Origin: an uncultured Eubacteriales bacterium
GTDB lineage: Bacteria > Bacillota > Clostridia > Christensenellales > Pumilibacteraceae
Reading direction: 5' to 3'
Assembly: GCA_900543755.1 (NCBI GenBank)
Contig: UQSP01000019.1
Span: forward strand, 1-31,904
DNA length: 31,904 bases
The first letter of the stretch is position 1; the number at the start of each line of letters is the position of its first letter. Under the pieces are notes generated by a model. The model worked only from the letters and a program-made list of their open reading frames with translations, ran no database searches and was not told the DNA's origin. The position numbers and the translations under genes are program-made. Positions 6,879 to 16,266 of this stretch are shown in pieces.

Positions 6879-9013
6879 CAGTTTAGACTGCTCCTGAATA
6901 CTTTTTCCACATCGGGAAGCGCCTGAATTTTATTGACGACGTTATCGAACTCTTCAATACTTCCAACCATAACGGACAAATTTATAATGGCGTTGTTCGA
7001 CTTGTCCACACGGGCGTTAAGATTATTGATGGTAAGCTTCATCTCGCTGATAAGTGCGGTTATACGCGCCAACAAACCGTTGGCGTTTTGCGCTTCTATC
7101 TGCATGGAAACGGCGAAAGGTGCGTTTCCTGCGTTTGCCCAATGCGCTTCTATAAGACGGAAATCCTCGATATTTTTAAGGTTGGGACAGTTTTTGCGAT
7201 GAATCGCAACTCCTCTTCCGCGAGAAATAAAACCTACTATTTCATCGCCGGGAACGGGATTACAACACTTGGACATACGCACCAAAAGGTCGTCGTGCCC
7301 TTTAACCACTACTCCGCCCGAAGAAAGCGAACGGTTGCTGTTGTTTGGTCTTACGGGAGCTTTCGCGCGCTCTTCTTTCTTATAAAAATCTATAAGTTTT
7401 GAAAGAATCTGGTTTACGGTAAATCCGCCGTAGCCCACCGATGCATAAAGGTCGTCAATCGAAGATATCGAATAACGTTGCATAATGACGTCCAGCCATT
7501 TAGGCACCATAAGGTTTCCAAGCACGTAACCGCGGTTTTTGGCTTCCTTTTCCAGCATATCTTTACCGCGTTTAATATTGTCCTCTTTAAGCTCTTTTTT
7601 GAAAAATGCCTTGATTTTGGACTTCGCCTGAGAAGTTTTGACAAACCTCAGCCAATCGCGGCTCGGGCCTTTGGAAAGATTGGACGTTATAATTTCCACA
7701 TAGTCGCCCGTATTAAGCTTTGTTTCAAGAGGCACGATTTTATTGTTTATCTTTGCCCCGACGCACTTGTTGCCTATCGCGCTGTGGACCGAATAAGCAA
7801 AATCGACGGGCGTTGCCCCTTCGGCAAGCGTCACAACGTCGCCCTTAGGCGTAAAGACGAAAACCTGACCGCTGTAAAGGTCGAATTTCAGCGACTCGTA
7901 AAATTCCTGCGGACTTGAAGTCTGGCTTTCAACGTCCATGACGCCCCTCAGCCACTCCAGCTTTTCGTCAAGTTCGTTAGTCGTGCCGCGGTTTTCCTTA
8001 TATTTCCAGTGCGCCGCTATACCGTATTCCGCGATTTTGTGCATTTCGTAAGTGCGAATCTGTATCTCAAACGGCATACCGTACGTGGTCATGACCGTTG
8101 TATGAAGCGACTGGTAATTGTTGGGCTTAGGGACCGCAATATAATCCTTGAAACGTCCCGGAATAGGCTTCCACATGGTGTGAATCATGCCTAAAACCTC
8201 ATAACAGTCCTTGACGTTCTCCACGATGACGCGCACTGCCGTCAGATCGTAAATCTGATCGAAAGTACGGTTATTGTTTTTCATTTTTTTATAGATGCTG
8301 TAAAAATGCTTAGGTCTGCCGCTGACCTCGCCTTTGATTTTAAGCTCCGCCAATAAAGAAGTAAGGCGCGCACAAATATGGTTTACAAGTTCCTGCCGCT
8401 CGGCACGCTTTAACGCGATTTCGCCTACCAGCGAATTGTAAACTGCGGGTTCCAACACTTTAAGACAAAGATCTTCAAGCTCGCACTTAAGATAGCTTAA
8501 ACCAAGACGCGACGCAAGCGGCGCAAAAATTTCCAAAGTTTCACGCGCCATGGCCTTTTGCCGTTCTTCGCTTAATGATGAAATGGTACGCATATTATGC
8601 AGTCTGTCGGCAAGTTTAATGATAATTACGCGAATATCCTTCGCCATCGCGAAAAACATCCGCCTGAAGTTTTCGGCCTGCTCTTCTTCTTTGGATTTAA
8701 AGGCAATTTTATCGAGTTTGGTAACGCCTGACACAAGCTCGGCAACTTCTTCACCGAACTTGTTTTTTATTTCCTCTTCCGTAGCGGGCGTATCTTCTAC
8801 GCAGTCATGCAAAAGCGCCGCCGCCAAAGTACTGCAATCAAGCCCCAAATCGAAAAGAATGCTTGCAACGGCTATCGGATGAGTGATATACGGCTCGCCC
8901 GATTCTCTGAATTGATTGGCGTGCATTTCGGCAGCATAATCCATTGCCCTGTTAAGCATTTCTGTCTGCTGCGGATTAAACACCAATTCGAATTTTTCTC
9001 TCAGCTGCTGCAT
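6878..9013 (-). CDS. rel: Bifunctional (p)ppGpp synthetase/hydrolase
   Basis: A 711-residue RelA/SpoT homologue of full length that controls the stringent response alarmone. Order: HD hydrolase domain with His45 and H69-D70; synthetase domain (about 235-345) with the RFKD motif at 287-290, the form found in bifunctional Rel enzymes rather than the EFDD of synthetase-only RelA; TGS domain (about 390-455, 'VFTPKGDVVTL'); zinc-finger-like segment 'KCCNPVPGDEIVGF'; C-terminal ACT domain. The intact HD and RFKD motifs suggest both activities. The ATG directly follows the recJ stop (TAAATG), with GGAG inside the recJ end. The apt gene often found between recJ and rel is missing. Confidence 0.96.
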   Translation of the reverse strand: MQQLREKFELVFNPQQTEMLNRAMDYAAEMHANQFRESGEPYITHPIAVASILFDLGLDCSTLAAALLHDCVEDTPATEEEIKNKFGEEVAELVSGVTKLDKIAFKSKEEEQAENFRRMFFAMAKDIRVIIIKLADRLHNMRTISSLSEERQKAMARETLEIFAPLASRLGLSYLKCELEDLCLKVLEPAVYNSLVGEIALKRAERQELVNHICARLTSLLAELKIKGEVSGRPKHFYSIYKKMKNNNRTFDQIYDLTAVRVIVENVKDCYEVLGMIHTMWKPIPGRFKDYIAVPKPNNYQSLHTTVMTTYGMPFEIQIRTYEMHKIAEYGIAAHWKYKENRGTTNELDEKLEWLRGVMDVESQTSSPQEFYESLKFDLYSGQVFVFTPKGDVVTLAEGATPVDFAYSVHSAIGNKCVGAKINNKIVPLETKLNTGDYVEIITSNLSKGPSRDWLRFVKTSQAKSKIKAFFKKELKEDNIKRGKDMLEKEAKNRGYVLGNLMVPKWLDVIMQRYSISSIDDLYASVGYGGFTVNQILSKLIDFYKKEERAKAPVRPNNSNRSLSSGGVVVKGHDDLLVRMSKCCNPVPGDEIVGFISRGRGVAIHRKNCPNLKNIEDFRLIEAHWANAGNAPFAVSMQIEAQNANGLLARITALISEMKLTINNLNARVDKSNNAIINLSVMVGSIEEFDNVVNKIQALPDVEKVFRSSLN

Positions 9014-11362
9014 TTATTCTTCAATCTTCTCCTTTATAAGTGTATAAATAGCCGACGTGTTTAAGTCCGCCTTCTTACCGCTGTTGAACAATATCCGATA
9101 CGGATTGTTTTCAACCGTTACAAAACCAAGTTCCTCGAACACATCAAGACAAAACATAAACTGACTCATCTTACAATCAGGTTTGTTTTTTATTAACTGA
9201 CGGAAATAAGCGTTAAATCCCGAAAAGGAAAGATTTTGCAGTTTCTTCATTGATTCGAAATAATCTGCAAAAATTTTTCGGTCTACGCTTACCTCGTAAT
9301 TTTCACTGCATTTTTCGGGCAACAGAATTTCCGCTTTCGTAACGGAATTGAGATAGGAAATTATGCCGCTGTTAAGCGGCGCGCGTAAAAACACAATATG
9401 ATCGTAATTCGCAAAACAAAGATTTCCCTGCTCAAAGGAGGGCGCGACGATTATCCTTGAATAATTGTTGCGCGACGTGGCGTACATAAATTCTTTGAAA
9501 AACGGAAGCTCATGCTTTTCAACAAATTCGTTATAGGAATCCTTGTCAGGCGCAATTATTAAAGTACCGTATAAATTGCGGGAAATCTTATTGAGATATT
9601 GCTCGTCATACACTGAATAATCGCATTTACTTTGCGGAACGTATTTAAGTAAATTATACTTGAATCCCTCGCACACCGCTTCGTTTATATATAAAGACGA
9701 AGGCGCGCAACACTTCATGATACCTTTGATTTGCTTTCCGCCGTAGTTACTTGTCTGAAGTTCGGTAACGATTACTTTTTTGCCCTGCGACATCAGCTGA
9801 TAAGAAAGCTTAGAGTAATTGAACGCAAAAATCTGCAGTCCCGAATCGGACATTATTGAAATATGCGACTGATTGCTTTTGCAGGGCGCAATCTTCAGAT
9901 TGTCAAGCTCCATTTTAAAAAGCGGTTTGTTGTTTCCGTTTCCGAAAGGCTCAAGCAGTTCCAATGATTTTACAAATTCGTAATTGACTTCTTTGGGCGT
10001 AATTTCAGCGTCGTAATAAGCCTTAGGCATAAAAAGGTCGTCGGGAAAAGCCTTGAGATAATCGTTTACCGATTTGCGGAACTCGTCTATTTTTTCGGGA
10101 GCTATTGAAAAACCTGCCGCCTGTGCATGACCTCCGAATTCCACCAGTGAGTCGCGGCAACCGACAAGCAATTCATGTACGTTTATTCCGTCGATACTGC
10201 GGCAGGTGCCTTTGTATGTATCACCCGATTTTACAAGTATAAACACGGGTCGATTATACTCGCCCGCAAGCCGCGCGGCAAGAATACCCGTAATGCCCTT
10301 TTCCCATGAAGGATGGCTCAATATTATGGCGCGATTGTTTATAAGATCTTCAGAGTTAAGATCCTCGACGGCCTCGGAATACATTTCGTCGCACATTTCC
10401 TTGCGGCGAAGGTTGTCTTCTTCTATCTCATCCACAATCTGTTTGGCGCGTTTTACGTCAACTGTGGTCAGAAGTTCGAAAGCCCGATATGCGTCGCCCA
10501 TTCTTCCCGCAGCATTTATACGGGGTGCGACTTTATACGCAACATCTCCGCTGCTGACGTTTTCCAATCCCAACGCGTCGAACAAAAAGGTCAGACCAAG
10601 GTTCTTCTTGTCGTTAATCTTTTTTAATCCGAGCTGAACTATTAAACGGTTTTCGTCCGTAAGCGGCACCAAATCCGCAATCGTGGCAACGCAGGCAAGG
10701 TCCGTATACTCCAGCATTTTATCTAATCCGCCCAAAGCCTGTATGACTTTAAGCGCTACGCCCGCACCGCAAAGCATATCGAACGGGTAATCGCAATCTT
10801 CCTGTTTCGGATTGACGACAATGCACTCAGGAACAAGACCCGACACCTCGTGATGGTCGGTAACTATCACGTCCACCCCAAGGTCCAAAGCAAACCTGAC
10901 TTCTTCAACACCCGAAATTCCGCAATCGCAAGTAACGATAAGATCAGGCGTATGAGTTTCGATTATTTTTTCCAGCGTTTCTTCGTTAAGACCGTAGCCG
11001 TCACTTATTCGGTTGGGAATATGAACAAATACGTCCAATCCTTCCGATGATAAAAACAACGACAAAACGGCGGCGGCACAAACACCGTCAGCATCGTAAT
11101 CGCCGTAAATTATTACCTTTTCCTTATTGTCAATAGCTTTACGTATTCTATCAGTCGCTTCGCGCATTCCCTTCATCTTAAAGGGATCATAGAACATGGA
11201 CTTATCGGGATAAAGAAATTTTTTCAAAGCGTCAGCAGTATTAATTCCGCGTGAAATCAAAAGCTCGACGATTTTGTCGTCAAGCCCGAAAAGACGGCTT
11301 AATTCTTCCGCTTTCGCCGCATCCACGGGGTTAGAATTTTTTATAGATATGCTGACGTTCAT
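9014..11362 (-). CDS. recJ: Single-stranded-DNA-specific exonuclease RecJ
   Basis: A 782-residue DHH-family 5'-3' exonuclease for single-stranded DNA, acting in recombination and repair. The phosphoesterase motifs are 'GDYDADG' (87-93), DHH (169-171, 'VTDHHEVSG') and DHHA1 'GGHAQAAGFS' (about 415-425). An OB-type domain follows. The last 200 or so residues form a C-terminal extension seen in long clostridial and bacillar RecJ proteins. The ATG at 11362 has GGAG five bases upstream. The gene lies 79 bases after the secF stop, across a terminator, and runs directly into rel. Confidence 0.95.
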   Translation of the reverse strand: MNVSISIKNSNPVDAAKAEELSRLFGLDDKIVELLISRGINTADALKKFLYPDKSMFYDPFKMKGMREATDRIRKAIDNKEKVIIYGDYDADGVCAAAVLSLFLSSEGLDVFVHIPNRISDGYGLNEETLEKIIETHTPDLIVTCDCGISGVEEVRFALDLGVDVIVTDHHEVSGLVPECIVVNPKQEDCDYPFDMLCGAGVALKVIQALGGLDKMLEYTDLACVATIADLVPLTDENRLIVQLGLKKINDKKNLGLTFLFDALGLENVSSGDVAYKVAPRINAAGRMGDAYRAFELLTTVDVKRAKQIVDEIEEDNLRRKEMCDEMYSEAVEDLNSEDLINNRAIILSHPSWEKGITGILAARLAGEYNRPVFILVKSGDTYKGTCRSIDGINVHELLVGCRDSLVEFGGHAQAAGFSIAPEKIDEFRKSVNDYLKAFPDDLFMPKAYYDAEITPKEVNYEFVKSLELLEPFGNGNNKPLFKMELDNLKIAPCKSNQSHISIMSDSGLQIFAFNYSKLSYQLMSQGKKVIVTELQTSNYGGKQIKGIMKCCAPSSLYINEAVCEGFKYNLLKYVPQSKCDYSVYDEQYLNKISRNLYGTLIIAPDKDSYNEFVEKHELPFFKEFMYATSRNNYSRIIVAPSFEQGNLCFANYDHIVFLRAPLNSGIISYLNSVTKAEILLPEKCSENYEVSVDRKIFADYFESMKKLQNLSFSGFNAYFRQLIKNKPDCKMSQFMFCLDVFEELGFVTVENNPYRILFNSGKKADLNTSAIYTLIKEKIEE

Positions 11363-11404
11363 TTCGGCTCCGAAAAAAATTATGTGACTTGATACTGCTT
11401 ATAT

Positions 11405-11433
11405 AAAAATAAGCCTTCGCGGGAAGGCTTATT
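11405..11433 (-). terminator. Terminator after secF
   Basis: An 11-bp perfect stem (AATAAGCCTTC with GAAGGCTTATT, four-base loop) at 11408-11433 is followed on the minus strand by a short T run. It separates secDF from recJ; transcription of recJ may depend on read-through or on a promoter I cannot see. Confidence 0.75.
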
Positions 11434-11441
11434 CATTCGGA

Positions 11442-12719
11442 TTATTTTTCGGCTTTTGCAGCCGCGCGTTTTGCCTTCGGCGCTTTTATTGTACCGGGAA
11501 AACTTTTCGCAAGCATAGCCCAAATCGTAGGTGCCATGAATACGGAAGAATAGATGCCTGCAAGCAAACCGAAGATAATGGGCAAGGCAAAAATTCTTAT
11601 ATCGGTAACGCCTATTATTGCAACCATCGCAATCATGATAAGCGTTGTAAGCGTTGTATTAATGGAACGCCATATTGTTTCCTGAACGGATTTATTGGCT
11701 ATATACGCCGGTTTTACGAGTTTACCGTTAAGGCGTTTGTTGGCATAGAACTTAATATTCTCACGCACGCGGTCAAATATGATTATGGTGTTGTTAATCG
11801 AGTATCCGAGAATGGTAATAAGCGCGGCAATAAACGTGGAATTAATTTCGATGTGGAATATTCCCATAAAGCATACCATTATAAGAATATCATGCAAAAG
11901 CGCAAGAACCGCCGCAATACCGCTTAACAACTCGAATCTGATTATTATATAAACAAGCATCAGCAAAAGTGCAACGGAAACGGCAAGCAACGCGCTTTTA
12001 AGAATTTCCGAACTTACGGTTGAACTCGTCTGTCCGCCGTCCGAAACCATTCCGCCGTAATTGTCGGCAATGGCCATAACCTCGTTAACAGTAGCAACGT
12101 TTTCATCGGAAGCGGCCGCCGCAAGAACAACTTTAACGGACTTCTTGTCTTCGGATACTGTAACGGAATTTACGTTTAATCCGGCTTCTTTAAGCTTGGT
12201 TTCGCAGCTGAAGGCGAAATCTCCTACAAGCAAGTAGTCTTCATAAGCGGCGGTAAACTCGGTCTTTGCGTCGTTAAAAGTAACGGTAGGACGGAAAAAG
12301 AACATTGATTCCGAAAGTGCGCTGTGCAACTTTTCGTTAATCGTTTCCATTTCCTCTTCCGTGCCCACGGATTTATATTTAAGCAATAATCCCGCGGTAT
12401 CGGCGTCGCCCTGACGCTGAACGGATGAAATCTTAATCCCGTAAGGTTTACCCTCTTCGTCCTTAAGCTCTTCGGCGATATCAACGGCAAGATTACGGTA
12501 AGTATCGTAAGTCTCGTCCGTAAGCTTGTTTCCCAGAGTAACGCTGATGCTGTAACCGCCTGTGAAATCCATTCCGAGGTTAAACGCGCTGCCGAACACA
12601 AAATGATAGACAATGCACGCTATTATTGCGATAACGATTACTATGACGGGCGCAAAGAAAACTTTCTTCTTGTTTTCGACTATCTTAAAATCCTGTTCGA
12701 ATAATCTGTTGAATTTCAT
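11442..12719 (-). CDS. secF: Protein translocase subunit SecF
   Basis: A 425-residue inner-membrane subunit that with SecD and YajC uses the proton gradient to help late steps of Sec export. It has an N-terminal membrane helix, the SecF motif 'GMDFTGGYS', a periplasmic-side P1 domain and a five-helix block with 'LGYSINNTIIIFDRVREN'. The C-terminus is rich in Lys and Ala. It overlaps secD by four bases (ATGA), a coupled pair. It is somewhat longer than the 300 or so residues of many SecF proteins because of an enlarged outer domain (about 70-225). Confidence 0.95.
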   Translation of the reverse strand: MKFNRLFEQDFKIVENKKKVFFAPVIVIVIAIIACIVYHFVFGSAFNLGMDFTGGYSISVTLGNKLTDETYDTYRNLAVDIAEELKDEEGKPYGIKISSVQRQGDADTAGLLLKYKSVGTEEEMETINEKLHSALSESMFFFRPTVTFNDAKTEFTAAYEDYLLVGDFAFSCETKLKEAGLNVNSVTVSEDKKSVKVVLAAAASDENVATVNEVMAIADNYGGMVSDGGQTSSTVSSEILKSALLAVSVALLLMLVYIIIRFELLSGIAAVLALLHDILIMVCFMGIFHIEINSTFIAALITILGYSINNTIIIFDRVRENIKFYANKRLNGKLVKPAYIANKSVQETIWRSINTTLTTLIMIAMVAIIGVTDIRIFALPIIFGLLAGIYSSVFMAPTIWAMLAKSFPGTIKAPKAKRAAAKAEK

Positions 12720-14092
12720 GCTTGTGCTCCTTCCGTATCGCCGGCAGGCGCGGTGATTTCTTTAACTTCCTCTTCGACCTCTTCCGCGTTTTCAAGATTT
12801 TCGGGGACAAAATCTTTGCCGCGTTTTAAGCCGTAAAGCTTTTCGTTCGTGTTATTGATAGCGGTAAAGTATTTGCACAGTCCGCGAGTAACGACCAAAG
12901 AAGTGAACATTGAAAGAATTATACCGATAAGCAACGTAATACCGAAGCCTGAAATAGTACCGGTGCCGAATATAATCAAAATAATTGCGGCGAAAATCGT
13001 AGTGATGTTACTGTCGAAAATCGCAACGGTAGCTTTTTTGAAGCCTGCGTGTAAAGAAGCCAGAATAGATTTTCCGTCGCGGAATTCGTCTTTAATACGT
13101 TCGTAAATGACGATATTGCCGTCGACCGCCATACCAAGGCTTAACAATATGCCCGCAATGCCGGGAAGCGTAAGCTGTACCCACGGAAGCACTGCAAGGA
13201 AGAACAGCATGAGCACTGTATATACCACAAGCGCGATGGTAGCAACCACGCCGAAAAGTCTGTATCTCCAGATAAGAAAAGCTATGACAAGCAAAAGACC
13301 TACCGCACCCGCGATAATACCAAGGAACAAAGCATGTTCACCCAGCGTCGGGGAAATCGTGGAACTTTCCTTAAGCGACAGTTTGACGTCAAACGTACCG
13401 CTCATGATTTGCGCGGCAAGGTCAACGGCGTCCTGAGTTTCCTGTCCGGACATGGTTATCTGCGCGCGTCCGCCGTTAATCGCCTCCTGAATGGTGGCCG
13501 TGGAAATCGGCGTTTCGTCCCTGACTCCGTCGGTAACGATATAAATGGACATTGTTTTATTGACGTTTGCCGCGGTGATTTCACCGAATCTGTCGGCGCC
13601 TTCGTCGGTAAGCTCCAGCGAAACAACCGGCGCGCCCTGCGAAGAGTCGTAATAACCTTCTGCACTTTTAACGTGGTCGCCCGTAATAACGATTTCGTCG
13701 GTATCGTCAAGCACGAACTCAAGCTCGGCGGGTTTACCGATAAGCTCGAATACTGCGGAGGGGTTGTCCACGTCGGGCACTTCCACCCTTAATCTGGTTT
13801 TGTCTTCTATGGTGACTAACGCCTCGGTATATCCTTTGGAGACCAAAAGATCCTGAAGTCTTTTCTGCGTTCCGGCAAGTTTGGCGTCGAAATTGTCCAC
13901 ACCCGCGCTTTCCGAATCGTAAACGGCATAAATACCGCCCTTAAGGTCCAGACCAAGCTTAATCGAGCTTGCAAAAGAATTGTAATTATAATATGAAAAC
14001 GGCAGCCTGAAAGAGCATACCGACAGCACAATCCCTATTACCAGAACAACGCCAATCAACGCAAGCTTGATTATTGACGATTTTTTCTTCAT
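12716..14092 (-). CDS. secD: Protein translocase subunit SecD
   Basis: A 458-residue partner of SecF. It has a first membrane helix (about 9-28), the motif 'LGLDLKGGIYAVYD', a large outer domain (about 60-250) and then five membrane helices with 'SLGMAVDGNIVIYERIKDEF' near residue 330. The tail after the last helix is acidic (repeated Glu). The ATG at 14092 has GGAGG seven bases upstream. A clear promoter lies just upstream. Clostridia usually carry separate secD and secF genes, as here. Confidence 0.95.
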   Translation of the reverse strand: MKKKSSIIKLALIGVVLVIGIVLSVCSFRLPFSYYNYNSFASSIKLGLDLKGGIYAVYDSESAGVDNFDAKLAGTQKRLQDLLVSKGYTEALVTIEDKTRLRVEVPDVDNPSAVFELIGKPAELEFVLDDTDEIVITGDHVKSAEGYYDSSQGAPVVSLELTDEGADRFGEITAANVNKTMSIYIVTDGVRDETPISTATIQEAINGGRAQITMSGQETQDAVDLAAQIMSGTFDVKLSLKESSTISPTLGEHALFLGIIAGAVGLLLVIAFLIWRYRLFGVVATIALVVYTVLMLFFLAVLPWVQLTLPGIAGILLSLGMAVDGNIVIYERIKDEFRDGKSILASLHAGFKKATVAIFDSNITTIFAAIILIIFGTGTISGFGITLLIGIILSMFTSLVVTRGLCKYFTAINNTNEKLYGLKRGKDFVPENLENAEEVEEEVKEITAPAGDTEGAQA

Positions 14093-14120
14093 CTAAGAGC
14101 CTCCAACTTACAATAGCATA

Positions 14121-14150
14121 ATTATATAATATTTCCGGCCGATTAGTCAA
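14121..14150 (-). promoter_or_regulatory. Promoter for secD-secF
   Basis: On the minus strand TTGACT (14145-14150), an 18-base spacer and TATAAT (14121-14126), 29 bases before the secD ATG. Confidence 0.75.
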
Positions 14151-14184
14151 TTAAATACAGTCTGTTTTTATGCCGGGCAATCAT

Positions 14185-15519
14185 TTATTTTGATTTTTCA
14201 AGGGAATTTACGGCAATAGCGCACTCTATTCTTTTGCGCATAAGGTCGCACGTAATCTTGTAAGGTTTGTTTATATCCCCGCAATAGTGTATGGCGTTTG
14301 CCGCGCATCCGCCGCTGCAATAATACTTTGCCCAACATTCGCGGCAATCTTCCTTCTCGAGAAGATTGTTACAAGCAAATTTTTCGGGAATACGATTGTC
14401 GAAAGTGCCGTCAAGAACGTTTCCGATTTTATACTTAGAGTCACCGTCGAATTGATGACAGGGAAATATATCGCCGTTTGGCGCAATTGCAACATACTCG
14501 TTGCCCGCGCCGCATCCGACAAGCCTTTTCGTTTCACACGGTCCGTGATAAATATCAATCATAAAGTGAAAGAAATTGAACCACTTATCCGTCTTTCTTC
14601 TTTGGAAATATTCGTTAACGAGTTTATCGTATTCCTCGATAAGTTCGGGAACATCGCTTTTGTGTATGGCAAGCCTGTGGTTATCGGGAAGAACGACGGG
14701 TTCGATGGAAATCTGGTCGAAACCGCAGTCGTTGAGGAACAGTACGTCTTTCGAAAAATCCTTGTTAAGCGCAGTATAAGTGCCGCGCACGTAATACTGC
14801 CCCTTGCGCTTTGTTTTAAAATTAAGCGCATTTTTCATGGCGGTGTCGAACGAGCCCGCTCCCGTAACGGTTTTCCTTACCGAATTATGTACACATTCTC
14901 TTCCGTCTATACTGACGACGACGTTATACATTTCTTTATTGAAAAAGTCAATCGCGTCATCGTCAAGCAACATGGCGTTTGTGGTAATGGTAAAACGGAA
15001 ATTTTTGTTCTTCTCTTTCTCCAGCCCGCGCGCATAAGCTACCGTACGCTTTACAACGTCAAAATTAAGAAGAGGCTCTCCCCCGAAAAAGTCTATTTCA
15101 AGATTGCGTCTTCCGCCGCTTCCGGCAACCAGAAAATCAACGGCGTTTTTGGCGACTTCGAAGCTCATATTAGTCATCTCGCCGCTGTAAGAGCCGCCGT
15201 CCGCAAAACAGTACTCGCATCTTAAATTACACATATGCGAGATATTAAGACACATTGCTTTTATAACTCCCGCATATTCGGGTTTTTTGTGCGGAGGCTC
15301 GGGCGAAAAGAGAACGCCCTCTTTAATAAGAGCGTCTATTTCTTCCTTGGCTTCCGCAACTTCGGTTGCCGTATAACGGGAAAATTCCCCCTTTGAATAA
15401 TCAACGGGAGAATTGTGTTTTTCTATTAAAGCCTTTGTCAGCGAATCTACAATGAATACCGAACCGCTTTCAACGTCCAACAAAAAGCTGTGACCCAGAC
15501 AGTCAAACGCGTGAACCAT
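14185..15519 (-). CDS. scfB: SCIFF peptide maturase, radical SAM/SPASM thioether-forming enzyme
   Basis: A 444-residue radical SAM enzyme that installs a thioether cross-link in the SCIFF peptide encoded directly upstream. The N-terminal part (1-80) resembles a precursor-recognition domain. The radical SAM cluster motif is C97-x3-C101-x2-C104 ('MCNLRCEYCF'). The C-terminal SPASM domain is rich in Cys ('CHQFDGD', then 'CRECWAKYYCSGGC') and holds auxiliary iron-sulfur clusters. It starts three bases after the scfA stop, so the two are one unit. SCIFF pairs are nearly universal in Clostridia; the biological role of the product remains unknown. Confidence 0.94.
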   Translation of the reverse strand: MVHAFDCLGHSFLLDVESGSVFIVDSLTKALIEKHNSPVDYSKGEFSRYTATEVAEAKEEIDALIKEGVLFSPEPPHKKPEYAGVIKAMCLNISHMCNLRCEYCFADGGSYSGEMTNMSFEVAKNAVDFLVAGSGGRRNLEIDFFGGEPLLNFDVVKRTVAYARGLEKEKNKNFRFTITTNAMLLDDDAIDFFNKEMYNVVVSIDGRECVHNSVRKTVTGAGSFDTAMKNALNFKTKRKGQYYVRGTYTALNKDFSKDVLFLNDCGFDQISIEPVVLPDNHRLAIHKSDVPELIEEYDKLVNEYFQRRKTDKWFNFFHFMIDIYHGPCETKRLVGCGAGNEYVAIAPNGDIFPCHQFDGDSKYKIGNVLDGTFDNRIPEKFACNNLLEKEDCRECWAKYYCSGGCAANAIHYCGDINKPYKITCDLMRKRIECAIAVNSLEKSK

Positions 15520-15522
15520 TAC

Positions 15523-15690
15523 TTATCTGTTGTCTTCTTTTTCGATACGGTTGATTTTCTGTTCGCAAGACTGATTGCCCACGGTGCAGCTTGTTTTGCA
15601 AGCAGACTGGCAGCTTGACTGGCATTCACCGCAACCGGTGTGTTTGTCTCTGCAAATGGTGGATTTGGCAACAACTTTAATGTGTTTCAT
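15523..15690 (-). CDS. scfA: SCIFF precursor peptide (six cysteines in forty-five residues)
   Basis: A 55-residue Cys-rich peptide. It starts MKHIKVVAKST and contains the family core 'GCGECQSSCQSACKTSCTVG'. Cysteines are at 13, 20, 23, 27, 31, 35 and 42: the family's usual six plus an extra one at 13. From work I recall on a thermophile homologue (cross-link Cys32 to Thr37), the matching pair here is Cys31 and Thr36. The ATG at 15690 lies 11 bases after GGAGG. A good promoter lies upstream and scfB follows immediately. Confidence 0.93.
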   Translation of the reverse strand: MKHIKVVAKSTICRDKHTGCGECQSSCQSACKTSCTVGNQSCEQKINRIEKEDNR

Positions 15691-15722
15691 AATTGGCTAA
15701 GCCTCCGCAAATTTTTGTAAAT

Positions 15723-15751
15723 ATTATACTACAATACATAAGTTTTTGCAA
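15723..15751 (-). promoter_or_regulatory. Promoter for scfA-scfB
   Basis: On the minus strand TTGCAA (15746-15751), a 17-base spacer and TATAAT (15723-15728), 32 bases before the scfA ATG. Confidence 0.8.
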
Positions 15752-15783
15752 GTGTTTTGCGCAGGCTCTCGTTAAAAGCAAAA

Positions 15784-16176
15784 TTATTTTCTTAAATTAA
15801 CGGCAATGACTCCGCTGATAAGTCCCGTAACCGCACCCAAAGTAACGTCATTAAGAAGACCTATGCCGAAAGAAAATTCGTTATTGAACAGCGAAAATAC
15901 TACGAATGATAAGAGAATATAAAGTATTCCGAGTATTATTCCCCTTATAAAACCGCATGACGGCAGTTTAAAGCATACAAGCGCGGAAACAAAAATCGAT
16001 AATCCTTTTATAACCTGATTGATAATTATAATGCTGTCGGTGGGTATATTAAAAAGTTTGATAGCAAATGCCGCAATCAAAACAAGCAAAAGGGTAATTA
16101 TAAGCGACATTATAAGCGCTTTTACCATTTCCAGAATATAATGCCTTTTTTCTACGGCGGTTTCATTGGAATGCAT
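15784..16176 (-). CDS. TIGR04086 family membrane protein
   Basis: A 130-residue integral membrane protein with about four hydrophobic helices (roughly 18-42, 48-66, 72-95 and 102-125) and Gly-rich helix contacts near the C-terminus ('GAVTGLISGVIAV'). Family and position fit the small membrane protein regularly found between yajC and the SCIFF genes in Clostridia. Its function is unknown; a structural or Sec-linked role is only guessed from the neighbours. The ATG at 16176 has a strong AGGAGG ribosome binding site. Confidence 0.8.
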   Translation of the reverse strand: MHSNETAVEKRHYILEMVKALIMSLIITLLLVLIAAFAIKLFNIPTDSIIIINQVIKGLSIFVSALVCFKLPSCGFIRGIILGILYILLSFVVFSLFNNEFSFGIGLLNDVTLGAVTGLISGVIAVNLRK

Positions 16177-16193
16177 AAAAAAATCCTCCTCAC

Positions 16194-16208
16194 AATTACA
16201 TTGTAATT
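16194..16208. repeat. Perfect short palindrome before the TIGR04086 gene
   Basis: AATTACATTGTAATT has 6-bp arms around three bases. On the minus strand it overlaps the end of a TATAAT-like -10 (16208-16213) and sits just before the ribosome binding site. It could be an operator or a small hairpin. Confidence 0.4.
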
Positions 16209-16266
16209 ATATGAGAAGGATATTATTGTTTAGAACTTTAAATCCGGGTAATTATTTGTTATCGTT

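Noticed and set aside
14287..15225. 312-codon plus-strand open frame within scfB
   Set aside because: It is the antisense of a well-supported radical SAM gene, and no protein family is recognisable.
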